5,238 nt of DNA, from contig CALBLR010000300.1 in NCBI GenBank assembly GCA_937896015.1, forward strand, positions 1-5,238, in the 5' to 3' direction. Source of the stretch: an uncultured Prevotellaceae bacterium (GTDB lineage Bacteria; Bacteroidota; Bacteroidia; Bacteroidales; Muribaculaceae). Of this stretch, positions 1 through 5,238 are shown in pieces (positions within the stretch are counted from its first letter, which is position 1; every line of letters begins with the position of its first letter). The notes beneath the pieces were generated by a model. It was not told the origin of the DNA, did no database searches, and saw only the letters and a list, made by a program, of their open reading frames with translations. The translations under genes and the position numbers were made by a program.

Positions 1-70
1 GGTTTAAAATTTAGGAATTTCAATCTGTGGACTTTCGGCATAAAGCCACATATCGGCTGACTGGAACACA

Positions 71-144
71 GACGAAAAAGACATGAAGACAAATTTTTTT
101 AATGACATGTCGTTTGTCCTTATTTGTCTTTATGTCTTTACGTC
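71..144. repeat. Long imperfect inverted repeat centred on GACATGTC
   Basis: Two 37-nt arms (71-107 and 108-144) meet at the perfect 8-bp palindrome GACATGTC (104-111). The outer parts, 71-94 and 122-144, pair over about 21 bp with two mismatches (one a possible G-T pair) and one bulged base; the middle parts do not pair well. The structure lies in the non-coding region about 150 bp downstream of the DUF4249 stop. It could fold in a read-through transcript of the operon. The role is unknown; it is not a standard intrinsic terminator because no strong GC stem directly precedes a T-run. Confidence 0.6.
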
Positions 145-201
145 TAATAACCCTTTGTCTGTCTTTATCGTCTAAAAATATGTCTTTTTGTCTTTTTGTC
201 G
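108..201. repeat. Degenerate ~8-bp tandem repeat, unit TGTCTTTW
   Basis: The trinucleotide GTC recurs at 109, 116, 126, 134, 142, 157, 161, 170, 182, 190 and 198, often 8 bp apart and usually followed by TTT. The cleanest units are 125-141 and 181-201. The same unit in the opposite orientation makes up the left arm at 71-94, so the array flips direction at the GACATGTC palindrome. No spacers of unique sequence are present. Confidence 0.6.
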
Positions 202-234
202 GAAATCTGCCACAACCCCAATGTGTCTTTGTGC

Positions 235-282
235 CGAAAAACAAAAAACTGTGCAAATCTGTGCGATCTGTGGGAGTCCACA
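235..282 (-). terminator. Weak candidate terminator after the DUF4249 gene
   Basis: Sixteen bases after the DUF4249 stop, the minus strand can form a short hairpin (TGTGG/CCACA with a 4-nt loop, 269-282). A T-rich run follows, but only about 16-20 bases later (235-250). The stem is short and the spacing is wrong for a classical intrinsic terminator, so this is only a possibility. Transcription may instead continue into the inverted repeat at 71-144. Confidence 0.2.
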
Positions 283-297
283 TAAAGCGTATCAGCG

Positions 298-1311
298 TCA
301 GTCGCCGTATTCAATGGTGTGCGGAATGCCGCTGACGCTGCCCAGCACCCCCCAGCCGTTGGTGATGTCGCTGTAGATTTGCACCGGTGTGGAATACACA
401 TCGTCCACGCTGATGCGGTACACCATCAGCGACTTCAGAAAATAGTACATTTCCGGGCTTATGCTTTGCAACTCCACAATCATGCGGCGCTTGCTCCAGC
501 TGCGCTTGCGACCGCTCACGGTGATGGTGCAGTCCTGGCCGTCGATCAGGTGGTCGTCAAACACATCGCTGAAGTTCTTGTCCCATAGCCCGTAGCCCAC
601 AGGCAGACTGCGGTCGAAAAACACGGGCGAGTCCGACTTGAAAACATCGCCCACCGAATATATCACCATGCCAGGCAGGTCTTCCATCTCGCCAATGTTG
701 CGCACCCTCATGCGGTAGTAGTTTTTCACGCCCCCGGGGTCGTGAAAGGTGAATGTGGCGCGCATCACCGTGTCGGCCCCATACAGGTCGCGCCACGTGT
801 CGCCTGGGTGCGAGTCGCGAATCGAGGGGTCAACGGCCTGATCGGGCACGATCTCATATTGCAGGTCGTGAATCTCGATGGGAGCAAGCACGGTGGTCAC
901 GGCCGAGGCGTCGTTGAATCCCTGTGCCTTGGCGGTCAGCGCCACCTCGTCGCCAATGCGCGGCACATAGGCGCAGCGATACGACGTGGTAGTGGTGTCG
1001 TAGGTCATCTCATAGCGGTCCGAGCCGTTGACCACGGCAGTGACCTGCGCGTCCTTCACCACCATTGAGCTCAGATACACGCGCCGCAGCATGTCATCTT
1101 TGGTTTCAATCACCTGATAGAAGTTTGGCGACCTGCTGGTCGAGAAACTGCGCGTGACGTAGGCCTGAAACTGCGCGCCGGCGTTGGCCACGGCATACAC
1201 CGTGAGTTCGCGGTCGGTGTCGCCCACATTAAAGTCGAGCTCGCGCTCGCAGCTGCATGTGAGTGCGGCCACAGCCGCCAGCAGCAAGGTGAATATAACG
1301 GAATGTTTCAT
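298..1311 (-). CDS. DUF4249 family lipoprotein
   Basis: A 337-residue lipoprotein, within the usual size for DUF4249. The signal peptide MKHSVIFTLLLAAVAA is followed by LTCSC; Cys21 is the likelier lipidated residue (Ser at -1, then ERELDF, the start seen in many family members), with Cys19 an alternative. Family-like features in order: an early beta-rich segment with VTRSFS (52-57), VKDAQVTAVVNG (85-96), FHDPGGVKNYYRMRV (189-203), DDHLIDGQ (252-259), ELQSISPEMYYFLKSL (280-295), and the C-terminal signature PVQIYSDITNGWGVLGSVS (309-327). DUF4249 genes usually lie directly beside a TonB receptor of the type seen here, and the 15-bp gap fits. The product is presumed to be an outer-membrane partner of the receptor, perhaps a ligand-binding lid or surface lipoprotein, but the family has no proven function that I can name. 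The start is the ATG at 1309-1311. It is the last gene of the operon. Confidence 0.93.
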   Translation of the reverse strand: MKHSVIFTLLLAAVAALTCSCERELDFNVGDTDRELTVYAVANAGAQFQAYVTRSFSTSRSPNFYQVIETKDDMLRRVYLSSMVVKDAQVTAVVNGSDRYEMTYDTTTTSYRCAYVPRIGDEVALTAKAQGFNDASAVTTVLAPIEIHDLQYEIVPDQAVDPSIRDSHPGDTWRDLYGADTVMRATFTFHDPGGVKNYYRMRVRNIGEMEDLPGMVIYSVGDVFKSDSPVFFDRSLPVGYGLWDKNFSDVFDDHLIDGQDCTITVSGRKRSWSKRRMIVELQSISPEMYYFLKSLMVYRISVDDVYSTPVQIYSDITNGWGVLGSVSGIPHTIEYGD

Positions 1312-1326
1312 TGCTCTCTTTGTCTT

Positions 1327-3738
1327 TTAGAATTTGTGCGATAATATCACCGACGGCATGAATGGAAACGGGCACACGCCTTTCAGCTTGATGTGGGTGC
1401 GGTCGTAGCCCAGATACACGCTGCTTATGTTTTTTTGGTTATACACGTTATACAGGCTCAAGCCCACCGATGTGGTGCCCAGCCTGTGGGTCACCGACAG
1501 CGTGGCGCTCACATCGAGGTGGTGTATGGCAGGCAGCACGTAGTTGTTGCGGTGCTTGTAGGTGAACTGCGGCGTGGGCGTGCCGTAGATGTTGCCAAAC
1601 TCGGTGGCATAGAGGTCGTCGGCGCTGCCCAGATGCAGATAGTCGGCGCTGCTGTAGTCGTCGAAATACTTGTCGACGCTGAACTCGTGCAGCCCCCAGC
1701 CGAATATGTAGGCATAGGGCACCGTGCCGCGGCGGCCGCTCATGTAGGTCCATGCGGCGGTCAGGTCGATTTTTGCGTTTTTGCGCAGAGCAAAGGTGTG
1801 GGTCACGTTCAGACTCAGACTGTTGCGGCGGTCGTTGCCGGCATAAAACTCGCGTCCGCCCTCAATTTCCTCGCCGGGGCGGTCGAACTTGCGCAGCGAC
1901 TTCGACCACGTGTAGCTCACCCAGCCAGTGGTCTGCCCCAGGCGCTTCGAGGCCATCAGCTCCACGCCATAGCTGCGTCCGCGTCCGCATCCCACCATCT
2001 CGCGCCAGTCGCCGTAGCCCACGGTGTAAGACGCGCTGTTGAGGTATTCCACCACATTGTCCATGGTTTTGTAATATCCCTCCACAGCAATTTCGATGCC
2101 GTGCTTGAGGTCTGCCGTCACCCCGGCGCCATACAGGTTGCTGGTCATTATGGGCACGTCCTTGGTCACGGGCACCCAAATGTCGGTGGCCATCACCATG
2201 TCGCTGCTCATTAGGCGGTGAATGCCCTGCGCCATGCGCGAATACGACGCCTTGATGGCTGTGTGCCTGCCGGCCATCACTCGCAGCGAGGCGCGCGGTT
2301 CAAGTTGTGTGTAGGTCTTGCCGTCGGCGGCAAAGGCCGAGAAGCGCAGCCCATATGCTGCGCGCAGCCACGGTGTGATGGCATAGTCGTCCTCGGCATA
2401 CACAGCCGCTGTGGTCACTGTGCCGCCGTAGGCCGACCGCAGCGTGTTCTTGGCCTGACGCTTGAGATAGGCGTCATCGCCCAGCGGCGCCACCAGCGAG
2501 TCGGGCGTGTTGAGCGGCGCCCTCAGCATCGACATGCTCATTTCTCGAGAGGTCTTGGTGGTGGGGTCAAGGTCTTGCACCGTAACCTTAAGTCCAGCCC
2601 TCACGGTGTGGAGGCCGTTGGGTTGCCACATGACGTTGGCCGCCAGCGAGGCGTCGCTCACACTCGAGGTGTAGCGGCTGTCGGTGCTCTCGTCATAGCG
2701 GTAAAATTCGCGGTAGTTGTCCACTATCAGCGAGTGGCGGCTGGTGGAGTAGTTCAGCCGGTAGTCGTAGTGGCTGTAGGCCAGCGTGGCGTCGAGCGAG
2801 AGCCGTTTGCTAAGGCTCGCCTCCCAGTTGAGGCTCGCCAGCAGGTTGCTCCAGCTGTTTTCGGTGGCGCTCATGCGCTCGTCGCGCGAGTCGCACTGGT
2901 CCTTGAAGTCGATGAATTTGTCGCCAAGCGTGCTTGTCTGCCGTGCTGAGTGCGACGGCGAGCTGCCGTCGGAGTCGTGGCCGAAATACGCGCTTGCGCT
3001 CAGGGTGTGACGCTCGTTGAAGCGGTGGGTCAGCTTGGCGTTGAGGTCGTAGAAACTCATGTCGCTGTAGGGGCGCAGCGCATCGGGCTTGTCATACACG
3101 CTGCGCAGCACCGGCATGGCAATCAGGTTGAGATACGACATGCGTGCCGCCACGTTGAACGACGTGTGACCCTTCCACAGCGGGCCCTCGGCCTGCACGC
3201 GCGCGGCATACACGCTCGCGCTCACCGACCCGTGGTAGCGCTCAAAGTCGCCAGGCTTCACACCAATGTCGATGATGCTCGACAGCCGCGCGCCATACCG
3301 CGCCGGGAATGCGCCGCGGTAGAAGTCCATGTCCTGCACCACATCGGGATTTATTGCCCCGACGAAGCCCTTCAGGTGCTCGGCGTTGTAGATGGCGGCT
3401 CCGTCGAGCGTTATCTGGTTTTGGTCATAGTCGCCGCCGCGCACAAATATGCCTGCGGTGCCGTCGTTGGCCATCTGCACTCCTGGCATGTGCTGCAGAG
3501 CCTTCAGCACATCGGGCTCTCCGAAAAACACAGGGTTGCTCAATATCTGGCTTTGCCCCACGGTCACCGCGCTCATTTGCGGCGACTGGGAGCCAAACTT
3601 GTTGCGGCCATACACAGTGACTCGCTCAAGCCTCACTCCCTTTTCGGCCCGTGCGGCCGTTGAGTCGGCCACCGCTGCCGCAGCGGTTTGCTGCGGCAGC
3701 ACAGCTGCCAGTGCCAATGCCGTTATCCAATGCCTCAT
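1327..3738 (-). CDS. TonB-dependent outer-membrane receptor (DUF4249-associated type)
   Basis: An 803-residue outer-membrane transporter expected to take up a ligand using energy from TonB-ExbBD. Residues 1 to about 21 (MRHWITALALAAVLPQQTAAA) form a Sec signal peptide without a lipobox. A TonB-box-like stretch, LERVTVYG, lies at 37-44. The plug domain covers about 45-165, with hallmark motifs: FFGEPDVLKALQHMPGVQ at 71-88, GIFVRGGDYDQNQITLDG at 96-113, and FPARYGARLSSIIDI at 144-158. The remainder is a 22-strand-type barrel with many alternating aromatic residues, SLYNVYNQKN near the end, and a terminal Phe typical of BAM substrates. The carboxypeptidase-regulatory-like domain often found before the plug in Bacteroidota receptors is absent; the plug begins almost directly after the signal peptide. 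The start is the ATG at 3736-3738, not the TTG two codons earlier. It lies 16 bp after LP1 and 15 bp before the DUF4249 gene. The body is GC-rich (39 of 60 at 2281-2340). The substrate cannot be read from sequence. Confidence 0.95.
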   Translation of the reverse strand: MRHWITALALAAVLPQQTAAAAVADSTAARAEKGVRLERVTVYGRNKFGSQSPQMSAVTVGQSQILSNPVFFGEPDVLKALQHMPGVQMANDGTAGIFVRGGDYDQNQITLDGAAIYNAEHLKGFVGAINPDVVQDMDFYRGAFPARYGARLSSIIDIGVKPGDFERYHGSVSASVYAARVQAEGPLWKGHTSFNVAARMSYLNLIAMPVLRSVYDKPDALRPYSDMSFYDLNAKLTHRFNERHTLSASAYFGHDSDGSSPSHSARQTSTLGDKFIDFKDQCDSRDERMSATENSWSNLLASLNWEASLSKRLSLDATLAYSHYDYRLNYSTSRHSLIVDNYREFYRYDESTDSRYTSSVSDASLAANVMWQPNGLHTVRAGLKVTVQDLDPTTKTSREMSMSMLRAPLNTPDSLVAPLGDDAYLKRQAKNTLRSAYGGTVTTAAVYAEDDYAITPWLRAAYGLRFSAFAADGKTYTQLEPRASLRVMAGRHTAIKASYSRMAQGIHRLMSSDMVMATDIWVPVTKDVPIMTSNLYGAGVTADLKHGIEIAVEGYYKTMDNVVEYLNSASYTVGYGDWREMVGCGRGRSYGVELMASKRLGQTTGWVSYTWSKSLRKFDRPGEEIEGGREFYAGNDRRNSLSLNVTHTFALRKNAKIDLTAAWTYMSGRRGTVPYAYIFGWGLHEFSVDKYFDDYSSADYLHLGSADDLYATEFGNIYGTPTPQFTYKHRNNYVLPAIHHLDVSATLSVTHRLGTTSVGLSLYNVYNQKNISSVYLGYDRTHIKLKGVCPFPFMPSVILSHKF

Positions 3739-3750
3739 AATCAAAATCTG
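3705..3750 (-). repeat. Leader repeat, copy A (start of the receptor gene)
   Basis: These 46 nt, from 12 bp before the receptor ATG into its signal peptide, match 4360-4405 at the start of LP1 in 39 positions. The first 17 nt (CAGATTTTGATTATGAG, minus strand) are identical. Only the leader part of the larger flank repeat is present; the gene X remnant is not. Confidence 0.75.
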
Positions 3751-3754
3751 CTAT

Positions 3755-4393
3755 TTAGAGTTTGGTGCTTTCCTCCCACACAATCCTCACCTTTGTGGAG
3801 TCTCTTTTTAGACCTTTTGGCACTTGATAATACCATGGGAATTTGCAGTCTGTGATCATCCTTGTTGTGCCGTCGTTGATGTCTAATGCCACAATCGTGT
3901 AGGTGGTGGGCACTTCCGTTTGGCTCGACAACTGGTCGATATCCATAATAAAGCCTCGGTCCTTTATCTTATACTTGCGTGGCACGTCAAACACATCTTT
4001 TTCATAAAACCAAGATTTGCCGCCCTCTAAGTATATGGGAATTTGATTGCGGGTATCATTGATCAAATTGTCTTTTTTGGACATGTATTTATGGTCATAT
4101 ACTATGTAGTATTGCCGTTTCCAAGCCATCGTGCTTAGAGCTTTCTCCATTTCATCGTTAGTAAAGTTGATGTTTGCTGCAATTGTTTTTCCTCCGCTCA
4201 AAAAAATTGCGTTATTGCCATCGGCGATACCATTTCGTTGAGCAAAAAGGCTTGTATCTGGCCTTTCGTCACTACTAGGCCCAGAACCACCACCTTTCCC
4301 ATTAGGGCCGTTAGGCTCGTCATTGTCACCTCCACAAGCTATTACAAGTGGCATCATCACAGCCATTGCCAATATCATTATCCAGTGTCTCAT
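3755..4393 (-). CDS. LP1: putative lipoprotein of unknown family, paralogue of LP2
   Basis: A 212-residue protein. The signal peptide (MRHWI, hydrophobic core) ends in the lipobox VIA-C, giving lipidated Cys20, followed by acidic GGDNDEP and a flexible PNG/GGGSG tether to about residue 45. The rest is a soluble domain aligned with LP2 along its length: by eye about 81 of 180 residues are identical after residue 32. Shared blocks include RNGI (53-56), EMEK (81-84), WK..YYI.YD (91-100), PRKYK (138-142), GFI.D (147-151) and VRIVW (202-206). A single Cys (183) in the mature domain is absent from LP2. The ATG at 4391-4393 is chosen over the in-frame TTG at 4397-4399, which only adds two residues. 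The stop is 16 bp from the receptor start, so co-transcription is very likely. No family is recognised; outer-membrane anchoring near the receptor is inferred from the lipobox and the operon. Confidence 0.87.
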   Translation of the reverse strand: MRHWIMILAMAVMMPLVIACGGDNDEPNGPNGKGGGSGPSSDERPDTSLFAQRNGIADGNNAIFLSGGKTIAANINFTNDEMEKALSTMAWKRQYYIVYDHKYMSKKDNLINDTRNQIPIYLEGGKSWFYEKDVFDVPRKYKIKDRGFIMDIDQLSSQTEVPTTYTIVALDINDGTTRMITDCKFPWYYQVPKGLKRDSTKVRIVWEESTKL

Positions 4394-4479
4394 AATCAAA
4401 ATCTGTTAAAAAAATTAGTCAACCACAATTGCTTCAAACCAAAAGTTCCCGAGCAAGAAATCATCTTTGTCGTAAAACT
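4299..4479 (-). repeat. Flank repeat, copy B (gene X remnant + spacer + LP1 leader)
   Basis: This 181-nt block is the partner of 5059-5238, offset by 760 bp. The segment 4425-4479 is identical in the two copies (55 of 55), and the first 95 nt of the two lipoprotein genes match at 82 of 95. Similarity falls sharply inside the lipoprotein bodies. Confidence 0.85.
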
Positions 4480-4501
4480 TCAAATACATCTCATATATCC
4501 C
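4415..4501 (-). pseudogene. Remnant of the 3' end of gene X in the LP2-LP1 gap
   Basis: The 118-bp gap between LP2 and LP1 contains a frame of 28 codons, from Gly-Ile-Tyr at 4501 to TAA at 4415-4417. Its last 20 codons encode the same residues as gene X at 5174-5238. 55 nt (4425-4479) are identical to 5184-5238, and the few changes near the stop are synonymous. It has no upstream body: the stop codon of LP2 lies at 4512-4514 in another frame. The simplest reading is that a duplication carrying the lipoprotein gene also carried the end of the gene before it. An alternative is a translated 35-codon ORF from the ATG at 4520-4522, overlapping the end of LP2 by 11 nt; this is less likely because the shared peptide looks like a C-terminus, not a whole protein. 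Confidence 0.6.
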
Positions 4502-4511
4502 GCTTTTAGTG

Positions 4512-5153
4512 TTATTGTGCATTTGTATTAAACTGCTTCCACACGATTCTTACAGTCAGAGAATTAGGATCAATTCCTTTTGGGGTCCTATACCAACGCG
4601 GAAAGGCCCTATCAGTTACCATGACCGCATTTGAATCAGTTGACTCAATAGCTACTATATTATATCTGATGGGATTTTCCCAACTACTTGAAAGTAAATC
4701 CGTGTCGACAATAAAACCCTTATCCATAGTTTTATATTTTCTTGGAATCTCATCATTAGTTGATCCTAATTCATAAAATCTAACAGTCCCATCAAATATA
4801 TAATTTGGGATTTGATGGTCTGGGTCGCTGAACGCATTTGCTTTGGAGATATAATTTTTATCGTATGCTATATAATATTCACTTTTCCAATGAATTTGTG
4901 TCAATGTTTTTTCCATTTCAGACTTTATGAAATCTGTTCTTATTGTTAACATCTTACCATTCTCTAAGAAAATTGTGCCTTCACCATCGGTTATGCCATT
5001 TCGTGGCATGTATAAGCTGGTATCTGGCTTTTCATCACTTCCAGTACCCGAGCCCCCACCATTAGGGCCGTTGGGTTCATTATTGTCACCTCCGCAAGCC
5101 ATTACAAATGGCATCAACACGGTCATTGCCAATATTATAATCCAGTGTTTCAT
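4512..5153 (-). CDS. LP2: putative lipoprotein of unknown family, paralogue of LP1
   Basis: A 213-residue protein. Residues 1-19 are a lipoprotein signal peptide (MKHWI, then a hydrophobic core) ending in the lipobox VMA-C, so Cys20 should be lipidated. The next residues, GGDNNEP, are acidic; in Bacteroidota such residues can direct lipoproteins to the cell surface. A Gly/Asn/Pro/Ser-rich tether follows to about residue 45, then a soluble domain of about 165 residues with conserved blocks shared with LP1: RNGI, EMEK, WK..YYI.YD..Y.SK, FYE, PRKYK, GFI.D, and VRIVW at the C-terminus. No known domain is recognised; alternating hydrophobic and aromatic residues suggest a beta-rich fold (inference). 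The start is the ATG at 5151-5153. A TTG two codons upstream is in frame but is a poorer start and adds only Met-Ile. No Shine-Dalgarno is visible. The gene is AT-rich (22 of 60 bases G or C at 4801-4860), unlike the receptor gene. Function unknown. Confidence 0.85.
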   Translation of the reverse strand: MKHWIIILAMTVLMPFVMACGGDNNEPNGPNGGGSGTGSDEKPDTSLYMPRNGITDGEGTIFLENGKMLTIRTDFIKSEMEKTLTQIHWKSEYYIAYDKNYISKANAFSDPDHQIPNYIFDGTVRFYELGSTNDEIPRKYKTMDKGFIVDTDLLSSSWENPIRYNIVAIESTDSNAVMVTDRAFPRWYRTPKGIDPNSLTVRIVWKQFNTNAQ

Positions 5154-5238
5154 AATCAATATCCATTAAAAAGTTAGTCCACTACAATTGCTTCAAACCA
5201 AAAGTTCCCGAGCAAGAAATCATCTTTGTCGTAAAACT
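5059..5238 (-). repeat. Flank repeat, copy C (end of gene X + spacer + LP2 leader)
   Basis: This 180-nt block aligns end to end with 4299-4479 with 19 mismatches and one gap by hand count (about 89% identity). It covers the last 20 codons of gene X, the 20-bp spacer, and the first 32 codons of LP2. It runs off the window, so its outer boundary is not seen. Confidence 0.85.
5174..5238 (-). CDS. 3' end of an unidentified upstream gene (gene X), partial
   Basis: Reading the minus strand from the window edge, one frame stays open for 20 codons and ends at a TAA at 5174-5176. The visible C-terminus is acidic then aromatic and ends GNFWFEAIVVD. No family is recognised from so short a piece. Its coding nature is supported by the second copy of this sequence at 4415-4501: the two copies are identical over 55 nt except near the stop, where both codon changes (GTG/GTA and GTT/GTG) are synonymous and keep Val-Val-Asp. 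The stop is 20 bp from the ATG of LP2, so the gene is probably co-transcribed with it. It may be a full gene running off the window, or another remnant of the same kind as the one at 4415-4501; the window cannot tell which. Confidence 0.6.
   Translation of the reverse strand, partial: FYDKDDFLLGNFWFEAIVVD

Larger units (their letters stand above)
1..297. other. Non-coding region downstream of the operon
   Basis: No believable gene is present in these 297 bp. Frames that stay open here translate to low-complexity Lys/Asp-rich or mixed sequence produced by the short repeats. The contents are: a small stem-loop at 26-50 (stem TGTGG/CCACA extended by CTTT/AAAG, loop CGGCAT), the inverted and tandem repeats at 71-201, three roughly 10-bp CTGTG repeats at 249-272, and a 5-bp stem-loop at 269-282. 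No clear promoter is seen. Confidence 0.6.

Noticed and set aside
105..205. Possible CRISPR-like array
   Set aside because: The units are about 8 bp, degenerate and directly adjacent, with no unique spacers and no cas genes nearby.
20..283. 87-codon open frame on the minus strand in the non-coding region, with overlapping frames on both strands
   Set aside because: The product is Lys/Asp-rich low-complexity sequence dictated by the TGTCTTT repeats. It has no family resemblance, and several frames are open at once.
1309..1323. MKH start of the DUF4249 gene as a fourth copy of the leader repeat
   Set aside because: Only ATGAAACAT is shared. The upstream bases and the rest of the signal peptide do not match the MRHWI/MKHWI leaders, so chance is sufficient.
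1393..3663. Long plus-strand open frames (1393-2214, 2218-2949, 2950-3663)
   Set aside because: They lie opposite the receptor gene, which has clear plug and barrel motifs throughout. The open antisense frames are expected from its high G+C content; their products are Val/Ala/His/Arg-rich without recognisable domains.
3736..3744. TTG start two codons upstream of the receptor ATG (likewise at 4397-4399 and 5157-5159)
   Set aside because: The ATG is a better start and is conserved in all three genes. The TTG lies in the shared leader sequence and only adds Met-Ile before the positively charged signal-peptide start.
4394..4511. Separate promoter or riboswitch in the LP2-LP1 gap
   Set aside because: No convincing Bacteroidota-type promoter (TTTG and TAnnTTTG spaced about 20 bp) or stable RNA fold was found. 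The conservation is explained by the gene X remnant.

Overview
The window looks like a piece of a Bacteroidales (phylum Bacteroidota) chromosome. The evidence is a TonB-dependent outer-membrane receptor of the type paired with DUF4249 lipoproteins, lipoproteins with acidic residues just after the lipidated cysteine, and no recognisable Shine-Dalgarno sites. Genus cannot be assigned. No RNA gene, CRISPR array, transposase or phage gene was seen.

Every supported gene is on the minus strand, so transcription runs from high to low coordinates. In that order the window holds: the last 20 codons of an unknown upstream gene (gene X, 5174-5238); lipoprotein LP2 (4512-5153); a 118-bp gap carrying a remnant copy of the end of gene X (4415-4501); lipoprotein LP1 (3755-4393); a TonB-dependent receptor (1327-3738); and a DUF4249 lipoprotein (298-1311). 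Gaps between LP1, receptor and DUF4249 are only 15-16 bp, so these three probably form one operon, with LP2 and gene X likely in the same transcript. Positions 1-297 are non-coding and rich in short repeats and inverted repeats.

The receptor is a plug-plus-barrel channel of the outer membrane that would import an unknown ligand using TonB energy. The DUF4249 protein is its usual lipoprotein partner. LP1 and LP2 are diverged paralogues of no recognised family, each a lipid-anchored domain on a Gly/Asn/Pro-rich tether. By position they may be accessory surface or periplasmic parts of the same system, but this is inference.

The most unusual structure is on the right-hand side. A block of about 180 bp (end of gene X, spacer, start codon, signal peptide and tether) is repeated with a period of 760 bp at about 89% nucleotide identity. 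The protein bodies between the blocks share only about 45% of residues. The start-codon and signal-peptide part of the block also occurs at the start of the receptor gene, whose product has a different kind of signal peptide. This arrangement of conserved flanks around variable cores, in DNA much more AT-rich than the receptor gene, suggests a small array of lipoprotein cassettes next to a conserved transport pair. The array may continue past the right edge.
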